8,499 nucleotides of DNA from Spirochaetota bacterium (GTDB lineage Bacteria > Spirochaetota > Brevinematia > DTOW01), in assembly GCA_028276145.1 (NCBI GenBank), contig JAPYWX010000061.1, positions 1-8,499 of the forward strand. Reading direction: 5' to 3'. The number at the start of each line of letters is the position of its first letter. The first letter of the stretch is position 1. The position numbers and the translations under genes were made by a program. The notes beneath the pieces were generated by a model, which saw only the letters and a list, made by a program, of their open reading frames with translations, was not told where the DNA came from and made no database searches. Of the stretch, positions 1 to 6,185 are shown piece by piece.

Positions 1-1
1 T

Positions 2-1600
2 ATCACATCTAATGATTCAGAATGCGAATTGAAGGTTTCACATTTTAGTGAAATAAAAATACTTGAAAACTCAGTTGTTTCCTTTTCTGAGTTAATTACA
101 AAAACTAAAGAGACCATTAGAGAGATCAATTTACAATCTGGTACTGTCCTTTCCCTTTTCAAAGGTAAAAAACCTAATGAGAGGCTTAATGTAAAAACAG
201 ATACAGGATTCGCTACTGTTAGAGGCACATACTTTTATGTGAGTTCAGATAATAAAAAATCAAAATTAGTTGTTGCTGAAGGTAAAGTCTCAATGTCACC
301 AAGACTTAAGAACCTTGAAGAAGTCATTAATTTGTCAAAAGATGAAGATTTGAAGTCAAAAATATTAAGTATGCAGATAGATAGTGGTATTTTTGTTGAA
401 GGTGGTAAGAAATCTGAAATTACGCCTGATATTTCTAAAAAGGCTCAAGAATTAATTCAAAAAGATGTTGAAAACATAAAGAACCTTGTAGCACAAGGTA
501 AGAGCATAAGTGATGATGCATTGGCTAATTTGAGTAAAAAGGTTTCAGAGATAAAGGACAAATTAAATTTGAAAGCCTATGATGCTTCACCTGAGGAATT
601 GGGACTCTTCAAAAAAGATTCAAAGGTTGAGGTAAAGAACATAAATATTACCATTCAGATTGGTAGCATTAAGGATTATAAATCCGTTATACCATCTTCT
701 GATTACCTACTTACTTTCTCTAGGAATGGTGTTGTTTATGTAAGTAAGGCAGGAGTTATTGAATTTCCGTTGAATAATGTTTTTTCTGCGATTGCTTATA
801 GAGATGATATCATTGTCTTGAACAGTGATAAAGATAATACTTTATCTATAAAATTTTTCTCAACTTCTTCAACTAATCTAAAAAAGGAAATAAATATAGG
901 TGAAGTATCAAAAGGTATCAAGGTTATAGGTAATATCGTTAGAGTTGATGATAATGTTGTAGTTCCTACAACAAAAGGGTTGTTGATTGTTAATACAGTC
1001 AATAGCAATATGCTTATGGTTAATGTTGGTAAGATAAATTCAGGAATTACACTTTCTGGTAACTCTTTGATATTGGCTAACGAAGATGGAGAAGTTTATA
1101 GGGTAAAACTTGATAAAATAGGTAATATATATTCGCTAAGCCCGAAAGAGGTAATAATCAAGCTTGCAGATGTTGGGGTAAAAGAAAAAGTTTCCATTGT
1201 AGCTGATAAAGATGGCAGTATTTACATAGTCAATAAAACTAAAGTACACAAAATAAGCGATAACAAAGAAATTTTTGTTTCTAACATACCTGAAACTTAT
1301 TATGAACCTGTCCTCCTTGATAAGGAATTGTTAATCACTTCGGGAGATAAAGTAGTGGGTATAGATAAGGAAAGCGGGAAGGAGGTTTATAACATCAAGT
1401 TTGATAGTAACATAGTCGGTTATCCTTATGTCAAAGGCGATTACCTTGCTGTTAACACAACTAAGAGAACGTATATTTATGATTTGAAAACCAGAAAGGA
1501 ATTATCAAGGTATGATATTGTTGGTAGTGCTTCATACATTGAGGGGGATAAGGTCTATATCGTAAGTGGAAACAAAATTTTCGTAGCCTCCATAAAATAG
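2..1600 (+). CDS. FecR-domain / beta-propeller protein (5' partial)
   Basis: The frame is open to the left edge, so the true start lies outside the window. A TTG at 29 is only an internal possibility. Counting that TTG as residue 1, residues 1-90 look like the C-terminal part of a FecR-type domain, with a beta-rich stretch leading to FATVRGTYFYV (61-71), the family's typical 'AVRGT-F-V' signature. Residues about 135-180 are lysine/glutamate-rich and probably helical, possibly a short coiled coil. Residues about 210-523 are short beta-strand repeats of the PQQ/quinoprotein propeller type, for example SGDKVVGIDKESGKEVY near 438-454 and YIYDLKTRKEL near 482-492. FecR domains with propellers are normally exported or periplasmic, but the signal sequence would be upstream and cannot be seen. 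The exact role is unknown. Transport signalling as in true FecR is unlikely without a sigma factor/TonB context, and a structural or polysaccharide-binding scaffold is equally possible. Confidence 0.75.
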   Translation: MTSNDSECELKVSHFSEIKILENSVVSFSELITKTKETIREINLQSGTVLSLFKGKKPNERLNVKTDTGFATVRGTYFYVSSDNKKSKLVVAEGKVSMSPRLKNLEEVINLSKDEDLKSKILSMQIDSGIFVEGGKKSEITPDISKKAQELIQKDVENIKNLVAQGKSISDDALANLSKKVSEIKDKLNLKAYDASPEELGLFKKDSKVEVKNINITIQIGSIKDYKSVIPSSDYLLTFSRNGVVYVSKAGVIEFPLNNVFSAIAYRDDIIVLNSDKDNTLSIKFFSTSSTNLKKEINIGEVSKGIKVIGNIVRVDDNVVVPTTKGLLIVNTVNSNMLMVNVGKINSGITLSGNSLILANEDGEVYRVKLDKIGNIYSLSPKEVIIKLADVGVKEKVSIVADKDGSIYIVNKTKVHKISDNKEIFVSNIPETYYEPVLLDKELLITSGDKVVGIDKESGKEVYNIKFDSNIVGYPYVKGDYLAVNTTKRTYIYDLKTRKELSRYDIVGSASYIEGDKVYIVSGNKIFVASIK

Positions 1601-1619
1601 GGAATGCTATTGATGTAAT

Positions 1620-1649
1620 TTGATAGTAAAGTTCAAAATTGTGTAAAAA
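1620..1649 (+). promoter_or_regulatory. Possible sigma70-like promoter for sufS
   Basis: In the 79-base gap between the FecR gene and sufS, TTGATA (1620-1625, five of six matches to TTGACA) is followed after 18 bases by TAAAAA (1644-1649, four of six to TATAAT). This would give a leader of about 25-30 bases that includes the AAAGAGG ribosome binding site at 1666-1672. No terminator hairpin is visible in the gap, so co-transcription with the upstream gene is also possible. Confidence 0.35.
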
Positions 1650-1679
1650 TAAATAATCTTCATGTAAAGAGGTTTTGAA

Positions 1680-2918
1680 ATGATAAAAGAAATTTCCGCC
1701 GAAACTCTAAGAAAGGATTTCCCAATCTTTGAGAGAACAATTAGAGGTAAAAAATTAGTTTACCTTGATAATGCTGCTACTTCTCAAAAGCCTATCCAAG
1801 TGATTTCTAAGATTGAAGAATTTTATAAAATGCACAATGCTAATATTCATAGAAGTGTACATCTGCTCAGTTATGAAGCAACGGTAGAGTACGAGGAAGC
1901 TCATAAGAAAGTTGCTAGATTCATTAATGCTAATTCTTGGCAAGAAATAATATTTGTTAGAAACGCTACTGAGGGTATTAACTTAATTGCCTATTCTTTG
2001 GGTTTGAATAGGCTTAAGGAAGGTGATGAAATAATAATAGCGATTTCTGAACACCATTCAAACTTGGTTCCTTGGCAGTTTGTAGCTAGGAAAACGGGAG
2101 CTAAGCTCAAATATATAGACATAAACGATGATTATACATTGTCAATTGATAACTACAAGAAATTACTCACTGAAAGAACTAAAATTGTCAGTGTTGGTCA
2201 TGCTTCAAATATTACAGGTATCATAAATCCAGTAAAGGAAATTGTCTCATTGGCTAAAGAAGTTGGGGCTATAACTATTGTAGATGGTGCACAGGGGCTT
2301 CCTCACCTTAAGGTTGATGTTCAGGATATAGGGTGCGATTTTTATGTAGGTACGGGACACAAAATGTGTGGTCCGACAGGAATAGGCTTTGTTTATGGTA
2401 AAAAGGAAATACTAGAAGAGATGGAACCTTTTCTCTACGGTGGTGATATGATAGATACTGTTACTACCGAAGGTAGTACTTGGAACGAACTACCTTGGAA
2501 GTTTGAGGCAGGAACAGCAAATATAGCTGGTGGTATAGGTTTAGGTGCTGCCGTTGATTACCTCTCTTCAATAGGTATGGAAAATGTAGAAAAAATAGAA
2601 AGAGAAATTACAGCTTATGCTTTGGAGAGGTTGTCATCAATAAAGGGTATAAAGCTATTTACTCCTAACAAGGTTGAAGGTAGGCTTGGGGTTTTTTCTT
2701 TTGTTGTTGATGGTGTACATCCACATGATGTTGCTTATATACTTGATAGGGAAGGGGTAGCAATAAGGTCAGGGCATCATTGCGCTCAGCCACTACTCAA
2801 TAGAATAGGTGCTGATTCTGGTACGGCTAGAATAAGTACCTACATTTATAACACCAAAGAGGACATAGACATAGCAGTAGAAGCAATAGAGAAAGTAAAG
2901 TCAGTGTTCAAAGTTTAA
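1680..2918 (+). CDS. sufS: Cysteine desulfurase, SufS family
   Basis: PLP-dependent class V aminotransferase-fold enzyme that takes sulfur from L-cysteine, leaving alanine, and holds it as a persulfide for Fe-S cluster assembly in the cytoplasm. At 412 residues it is close to E. coli SufS (about 406). Visible signatures are HRSVHLLSYEAT (57-68), FVRNATEGIN (92-101), the PLP-stacking histidine in EHHSN (about 125), VDGAQ (201-205) with the ring-nitrogen aspartate 202, the Schiff-base lysine 228 in GTGHKMCGPTG, and the persulfide cysteine 368 in RSGHHCAQPLL. The RxGHHC form identifies the SufS/CsdA group rather than IscS. Start ATG 1680 has AAAGAGG seven bases upstream and matches the family N-terminus (FP-F---GK-LVYLDNAATSQKP). 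Its stop overlaps the next gene as TAATG. No sufBCD or sufE/sufU partner lies in the window, so they must be elsewhere. Confidence 0.95.
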   Translation: MIKEISAETLRKDFPIFERTIRGKKLVYLDNAATSQKPIQVISKIEEFYKMHNANIHRSVHLLSYEATVEYEEAHKKVARFINANSWQEIIFVRNATEGINLIAYSLGLNRLKEGDEIIIAISEHHSNLVPWQFVARKTGAKLKYIDINDDYTLSIDNYKKLLTERTKIVSVGHASNITGIINPVKEIVSLAKEVGAITIVDGAQGLPHLKVDVQDIGCDFYVGTGHKMCGPTGIGFVYGKKEILEEMEPFLYGGDMIDTVTTEGSTWNELPWKFEAGTANIAGGIGLGAAVDYLSSIGMENVEKIEREITAYALERLSSIKGIKLFTPNKVEGRLGVFSFVVDGVHPHDVAYILDREGVAIRSGHHCAQPLLNRIGADSGTARISTYIYNTKEDIDIAVEAIEKVKSVFKV

Positions 2919-3655
2919 TGATTTACCAAAGGTTGAAAATCTTTGTAATAGTTTTGTTTGTTTCAGTAGTTAGCACTTCTTTTGCCTCTTTTTCAGTATC
3001 ATCAAAATATGTAGTCATGCCTTTTGATGATTATTCACTACTTTTTTCTGTGAGTAATGAAAATGTTTTTGGGCTTTTTAGCTTTAGGAATATCTACAAC
3101 TTTGAAATAATCAACGAGAATAAAGAGAATTTAGGTAGTGTCAATTTGTATTCTTCTAGTTTGAGCTTGGTTTATCGTAATTGGTTGGGTCTTGATAGGT
3201 TTATTTACATTGTTGGAGCTAAAGTAAACTATGATTTTTATTATTACTTCAGTGATGTAAAGTTTGGGGGTATACTTGGGGGAGGGTACAGGTTTTCTAG
3301 TGATGATGTAATTTCAATACTTGCTTACCTATTGCCTTACGGCAATAGTATATTAGTTGATTTTTCATATACTCTTTTCAAGGATTATACATACCTCTTT
3401 GTTAATGCTAGCGTTAGTGAGGTTTCAAAAGAATTGTTTTCAACCTTAAAAACGAAAGTTTTTTCTTTTGATTCTTACTCAAAAAAATTTGAATTTTGGT
3501 TTCTTTTTGGACTTGGTTTTTCAAGTACCAAAGGAGTAGTACCAAGTGTAGGAGCAATTTTAAATTATGATTGGTTTTCAATCAGTTATGTTGGTAAATT
3601 TCAGGATGTTGTAGGTGTTTTTCACGAATTTGGTGTTGAATTGAAGAGGTGGTAA
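2918..3655 (+). CDS. Exported protein, probable small outer-membrane beta-barrel
   Basis: I do not recognise a family. The first 23 residues form a clear Sec signal peptide: basic MIYQRLK, a hydrophobic core, then SFA before Ser24 as the likely signal peptidase I site. The mature part, about 220 residues, is rich in Phe, Tyr, Ser and Val with alternating polar/apolar stretches and Gly-rich turns (FGGILGGGYRFSS near 117-129, LFGLGFSSTKG near 196-206). It ends in Trp, since C-terminal aromatic residues are usual for barrel proteins inserted by BamA. This suggests 8-10 strands. The ATG overlaps the sufS stop by one base (TAATG), and no Shine-Dalgarno sequence precedes it, so translation probably depends on re-initiation after sufS. 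Its last 34 bases overlap the convergent pyrB gene. The role is unknown, and its link with sufS may be only transcriptional. Confidence 0.7.
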   Translation: MIYQRLKIFVIVLFVSVVSTSFASFSVSSKYVVMPFDDYSLLFSVSNENVFGLFSFRNIYNFEIINENKENLGSVNLYSSSLSLVYRNWLGLDRFIYIVGAKVNYDFYYYFSDVKFGGILGGGYRFSSDDVISILAYLLPYGNSILVDFSYTLFKDYTYLFVNASVSEVSKELFSTLKTKVFSFDSYSKKFEFWFLFGLGFSSTKGVVPSVGAILNYDWFSISYVGKFQDVVGVFHEFGVELKRW

Positions 3656-4548
3656 AGAATACTCATTCTGACAGCTACGCCGCTAGTTACTTGGTCAAGT
3701 ATTAATGATTTATCTGAGTATACCATATCTGAAGCTACTTCAACATCTCTATTGACAGGTCCCGGGTGCATTATTAATATTTCTTTGCTACAGCTTCTTA
3801 GTTTGTCTTCTGTTATTCCCCAGAACTTTTTGTATTCCCTAGTAGAGGGAACGAAAGAAGAGTTTTGTCTCTCTGTTTGTATCCTTAGTAGCATTATTAC
3901 ATTTGCGTACTCAATAACTTCATCAAAATTTTTGGCTATTTTCACATTACCTATTTTTTGTATTTCTTTCGGAACTAGTGTTGTTGGTCCGTATATCATT
4001 ACACTGTTACCGAATTTGTTCATGAGTAATATATTTGATCTGGCAACTCTACTAAAAAGTATATCTCCTACTATTGCTAACCTTACTTTTTTTAGATCCC
4101 CAAATTTTATTTTCATTGTGAGAGCATCAAGAAGTGCCTGAGATGGGTGTTCGTGTGCACCATCGCCAGCGTTTACTATTCTTATCCTATCAAGGTCCCT
4201 CGCTAATAAGTAGGGTAATCCAGATATTGATGACCTTATTACTGCAACATCTACATTCATAGCTTCAATAGTTTTTAGAGTATCTAGCCTACTTTCACCT
4301 TTCTGTACTGAACTAACATTTTCAGAGAAGTTGACCACTGTAGCACCTAAGAGACTTGCAGCTATTTCAAAGCTTATCCTTGTTCTTGTTGATGGCTCAA
4401 AAAACAAACTTAATACAACTTTTCCGTTTAAATCTTTAGAAATACTGCTTTTATCTTTCAAGAGTTTTTCCCTGTATATCTCACCTAACTCTAGTATTGA
4501 AGATATTTCGGATATGCTTAAGTCTTTTATACCTATTAAGTGTTTCAT
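3622..4548 (-). CDS. pyrB: Aspartate carbamoyltransferase catalytic chain
   Basis: Catalyses carbamoyl phosphate + L-aspartate to N-carbamoyl-L-aspartate, the committed step of pyrimidine synthesis. Numbering from the ATG at 4548 gives 308 residues, the usual catalytic-chain size. Signatures are FFEPSTRTRISFE with the carbamoyl-phosphate loop S-T-R-T-R at 53-57, the active-site loop lysine in VQKGES (about 83), GDGAHEHPSQALLD (about 128-141), LLRIQTER (about 220-227) and HPGPVNRDVE (about 261-270). The HPGPVNR form resembles the Bacillus-type enzyme, which works as a trimer without a PyrI regulatory chain, and no pyrI is adjacent. An in-frame TTG at 4557 would add three residues (MKK). I prefer ATG 4548 because family members typically begin M-x-H-L-x-x-I-x-D-L and because GAAG lies just upstream, though this Shine-Dalgarno is weak and close. 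It follows argG by 19 bases, and its 3' end overlaps the convergent barrel gene by 34 bases. Confidence 0.95.
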   Translation of the reverse strand: MKHLIGIKDLSISEISSILELGEIYREKLLKDKSSISKDLNGKVVLSLFFEPSTRTRISFEIAASLLGATVVNFSENVSSVQKGESRLDTLKTIEAMNVDVAVIRSSISGLPYLLARDLDRIRIVNAGDGAHEHPSQALLDALTMKIKFGDLKKVRLAIVGDILFSRVARSNILLMNKFGNSVMIYGPTTLVPKEIQKIGNVKIAKNFDEVIEYANVIMLLRIQTERQNSSFVPSTREYKKFWGITEDKLRSCSKEILIMHPGPVNRDVEVASDMVYSDKSLILDQVTSGVAVRMSILYHLFNSTPNS

Positions 4549-4567
4549 CTTCTTCAAGTCAGATTTT

Positions 4568-5767
4568 TTAAAGCATGTTTTTTAATCCCATGATTTTTGT
4601 GGGTAATCCGTAGAGGTTTATGAAGCCTTTTGCATCTCTGTGGTCGTATGCTTCTACTCCTTCAAACGAAGACAAATTCGGGTCGTAGATACTGTACTTA
4701 CATTCTCTTGAGAGAGGTATTATGTTACCTTTGTAGAGTTTTAATTTTACTTTACCAGTGATGTACTCATTGATTCTATCAAAGAAATCATCAAGTGCGT
4801 ACCTTAGAGGATGGAACCATTTGCCATAGTATACGAGTTCACCGTATTTTATTGCTAATTGTTCTTTCATACTGTAGATGTCTCTGTCAAATGCTAGCTG
4901 CTCAAGTAGGTTGTGGGCAAAGTGTAGTATTGTTAGTCCTGGTATTTCGTATACACCTCTTGATTTTATTCCGACCAATCTATTTTCAACTATGTCAATT
5001 CTACCTATTCCGTGTTTGCCACCAATTTCGTTTAGTTGCCTTAAGAGTTCGTACGACGGCAAAGCTTTGCCGTTTACTTTGGTTGGTATTCCTTTTTCGA
5101 ATTCAATTTCTACTTCTTCTGGTGTTGAGGGTGCTTTTTCTGGTGATACAGTCATTTTGAACATCTCTTCATCGTATGGGTTTGTTGGATCTTCTAGTAC
5201 CCCACCTTCGTAGCTTATGTGTACTAAGTTTGGGTCCATGCTGTACGGCTTTTTTGTGCTCACCTCAATCGGTATACCTTTTCCTTTTGCATACTCTATC
5301 ATGTCATTTCTTCCTTTGAATTTTGATAGGAAATCGTCGTCTTTCCATGGAGAAATTATTTTTAGGTGCGGTGCTAGCGCTTTGTATGTTAGTTCAAATC
5401 TTACTTGGTCATTTCCTTTACCAGTAGCACCATGTGCTACTGCATCTGCATTTTCTTTTATTGCTATCTCAACTTGCTTTTTGGCTATTACGGGTCTCGC
5501 CATTGAGGTACCGAGTAAGTAATTTTCGTATTTTGCTCCTGCCTTAAGCACTCTCCAAACAACTTCCTCTACGAACTCTTTCTTTAGGTCCTCAATGTAT
5601 ACCTTTGAGGCACCTGTTTTTAGTGCTTTTTCCTTTATTTTTTCAAAGTCATCATTTTGCCCTAAATCAGCAACGAAGGCAATTATTTCAGCATTAAACC
5701 TTTCTTTTAGGTAACTCAGGATTACTGAGGTATCTAATCCCCCCGAATACGCTAAAACGATTTTCAT
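4568..5767 (-). CDS. argG: Argininosuccinate synthase
   Basis: Joins citrulline and aspartate using ATP (giving AMP and PPi) to make argininosuccinate, the penultimate step of arginine synthesis in the cytoplasm. The protein is 399 residues, the normal bacterial length. The PP-loop ATP-binding motif YSGGLDTS is at 7-14. Further conserved blocks are YLLGTSMARPVIAKK (83-97), HGATGKGNDQVRFE (112-125, citrulline/aspartate site), DPNLVHISYEGGVLEDP (178-194), GIGRIDIVENRLVGIKSRGVYE (253-274) and the C-terminal YDPNLSSF and EAYDHRDAKGFINLYGLP segments. Start ATG 5767 has a strong AGAGGGG ribosome binding site (5773-5779, minus strand) five bases upstream. It is the first gene of an argG-pyrB pair. 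argH, the usual partner, is absent, so arginine genes are scattered or lie outside. No ARG-box-like operator was recognised in its leader. Confidence 0.97.
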   Translation of the reverse strand: MKIVLAYSGGLDTSVILSYLKERFNAEIIAFVADLGQNDDFEKIKEKALKTGASKVYIEDLKKEFVEEVVWRVLKAGAKYENYLLGTSMARPVIAKKQVEIAIKENADAVAHGATGKGNDQVRFELTYKALAPHLKIISPWKDDDFLSKFKGRNDMIEYAKGKGIPIEVSTKKPYSMDPNLVHISYEGGVLEDPTNPYDEEMFKMTVSPEKAPSTPEEVEIEFEKGIPTKVNGKALPSYELLRQLNEIGGKHGIGRIDIVENRLVGIKSRGVYEIPGLTILHFAHNLLEQLAFDRDIYSMKEQLAIKYGELVYYGKWFHPLRYALDDFFDRINEYITGKVKLKLYKGNIIPLSRECKYSIYDPNLSSFEGVEAYDHRDAKGFINLYGLPTKIMGLKNML

Positions 5768-5785
5768 CTGATCCCCTCTGATAAA

Positions 5786-5814
5786 TTATTATTAAGTCAA
5801 GTCTTTTCTTTCAA
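5786..5814 (-). promoter_or_regulatory. Possible promoter for argG-pyrB
   Basis: On the minus strand, TTGAAA (5809-5814, five of six to TTGACA) is followed after exactly 17 bases by TAATAA (5786-5791), only three of six to TATAAT but within an AT-rich run. Transcription would begin about 10-15 bases before the AGAGGGG ribosome binding site, giving a short leader. If this is correct, the hairpins at 5827-5879 lie upstream of the argG transcript and cannot act as its attenuator. Confidence 0.35.
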
Positions 5815-5826
5815 TGTATTCCTGCT

Positions 5827-5848
5827 AGGTGCTTAATAGCACTTTTTT
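5827..5848 (+). repeat. GTGCTTAATAGCAC palindrome copy with T-run
   Basis: The perfect 14-mer GTGCTTAATAGCAC lies at 5829-5842. On the + strand the arms AGGTGCT and AGCACTT pair over seven positions (one G-T) around a TAAT loop and run directly into TTTT, which looks like a miniature intrinsic terminator. No + strand gene ends upstream of it. The same 14-mer recurs on both sides of the proteolipid gene. Confidence 0.7.
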
Positions 5849-5855
5849 ATAGGGT

Positions 5856-5889
5856 TAAGGGAGGCTAATGCCTCCCTTAGAATTTTATT
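5856..5889 (+). terminator. Strong hairpin, terminator-like, no matching gene
   Basis: TAAGGGAGGC (5856-5865) pairs perfectly over 10 bp with GCCTCCCTTA (5870-5879) around a TAAT loop. The + strand continues GAATTTTATTT, a moderate T-rich tail, while the minus strand side (ACCCTATAAA) has none. It is therefore best read as a + strand terminator. No + strand gene ends nearby: the closest, at 3655, is more than 2 kb away across pyrB and argG. It could stop antisense read-through, end an unrecognised small RNA, or shield the proteolipid gene. Confidence 0.5.
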
Positions 5890-5891
5890 TG

Positions 5892-5955
5892 GTGCTTGAT
5901 AAATACTTTTTTGATTAAGTACTTAAAGCACTTTTTAATAAAAAGCACTTTTTAA
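5892..5955 (+). repeat. Decayed cluster of the GTGCTT...AGCAC repeat
   Basis: Three degenerate relatives of the 14-mer follow one another: GTGCTTGATAAATAC (5892-5906), GTACTTAAAGCAC (5919-5931) and a half-copy AAAGCAC (5942-5948). Each is followed on the + strand by a run of five or six T. AAAGCACTTTTTAA is repeated exactly at 5925-5938 and 5942-5955, a 17-base period that matches the spacing of the intact pairs elsewhere. Confidence 0.55.
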
Positions 5956-5977
5956 CAAAAGAACTTACAAAGGTGTT

Positions 5978-5994
5978 GGAAGGTGAAACCTTTC
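5978..5994. other. Small hairpin AAGGT-gaa-ACCTT
   Basis: GGAAGGT (5978-5984) can pair with ACCTTTC (5988-5994), seven pairs including one G-T, around a GAA loop. A similar element, GAGAAG-ttaaac-CTTCTC, lies beside the repeat pair on the other side of the proteolipid gene, so this hairpin may be part of a larger composite repeat. The function is unknown. Confidence 0.4.
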
Positions 5995-5999
5995 AGCGA

Positions 6000-6029
6000 G
6001 TGCTTAGTAGCACGAGTGCTTAATAGCAT
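6000..6029. repeat. Pair of 14-bp palindromes, 16-bp spacing
   Basis: GTGCTTAGTAGCAC (6000-6013) and GTGCTTAATAGCAT (6016-6029) lie in tandem, two bases apart. The second differs from the 5829 copy only at its last base. Arms GTGCT and AGCAC frame an AT-rich centre. Unlike the 5827 cluster, no T-run follows, so these copies do not look like terminators. An operator for a dimeric regulator or a mobile palindromic repeat are alternatives. Confidence 0.7.
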
Positions 6030-6157
6030 TAATTCTTATTAGAGCTTTCTTATTGCTCTGGAGGGTGTAGAGGGGTGCAGCTTTTTATTCTAGGGAATGT
6101 AGAAGAGTCAAATACTGTTTTTATTTTCTTTACTAGAAAAAAGCTAATCAATTAACT

Positions 6158-6181
6158 TACAATATGGTAAACTAAGGAGGG
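6158..6181 (+). promoter_or_regulatory. Possible -10 box and strong RBS of proteolipid gene
   Basis: TACAAT (6158-6163) matches the -10 consensus at five of six bases, but no good -35 lies 16-18 bases upstream. Transcription from it would start near 6170, giving a leader of about 16 bases. TAAGGAGGG (6173-6181), four bases before the ATG at 6186, is the strongest Shine-Dalgarno in the window at an accepted gene start, fitting a highly translated membrane subunit. The ribosome site is well supported and the promoter is tentative. Confidence 0.45.
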
Positions 6182-6185
6182 CAAA

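Larger units (their letters stand above)
5768..6185. other. 418-base non-coding spacer, repeat- and hairpin-rich
   Basis: This lies between the divergent argG and proteolipid genes. I see no convincing gene, tRNA or known RNA family. It holds the argG promoter region, a GTGCTTAATAGCAC hairpin with T-run, a strong 10-bp hairpin, a decayed repeat cluster, an AAGGT-gaa-ACCTT hairpin and a repeat pair. It also has a weak AGAGC/GCTCT hairpin (6041-6045 with 6055-6059), a G-rich near-direct repeat GGGTGTAGA/GGGGTGCAG (6063-6080), and the AT-rich promoter/ribosome binding region of the proteolipid gene. The density of small palindromes is well above what is seen in the other gaps of the window, such as 1601-1679. 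Confidence 0.6.

Noticed and set aside
1601..1679. Terminator or small RNA between the FecR gene and sufS
   Set aside because: Only a 4-bp ATAG/CTAT pairing is seen, too weak to support a terminator; no RNA structure was recognised.
796..1943. Minus-strand frames at 796-1008 and 1755-1943
   Set aside because: Both are wholly inside confident + strand genes and show no family signature.
3568..3584. TGATTG-gtttt-CAATCA inverted repeat as a terminator for pyrB
   Set aside because: The stem is only 6 bp, AT-rich, inside the convergent coding region and without a T-run on the minus strand.
5423..5441. AGTAGCAC-cat-GTGCTACT, an 8-bp inverted repeat with the same GTGCT/AGCAC core, inside argG
   Set aside because: It encodes the highly conserved V-A-H-G-A-T segment of the active site, so its symmetry is most simply a codon coincidence rather than another copy of the intergenic repeat.
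3752..5522. Several open frames of 84-129 codons on the + strand opposite pyrB and argG (3752-4141, 4331-4585, 4795-5160, 4878-5213, 5217-5522)
   Set aside because: They are antisense to two strongly conserved enzymes, overlap each other in different frames, and their translations show no recognisable family pattern.
5814..5828. Tiny frame ATG-TAT-TCC-TGC-TAG before the hairpins, as a possible leader peptide
   Set aside because: There is no ribosome binding site, no run of regulatory codons, and no + strand promoter that would produce it.
5829..6029. Possible CRISPR-like array
   Set aside because: The units are 14 bp palindromes separated by only 2-3 bases within pairs and irregularly elsewhere. 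There are no spacers of 30 bases or so and no cas genes.
5768..6185. Riboswitch, T-box or tRNA in the long spacer before the proteolipid gene
   Set aside because: No cloverleaf, T-box core or known aptamer consensus could be recognised; the hairpins are short and unrelated to those classes. A covariance-model search would settle it.
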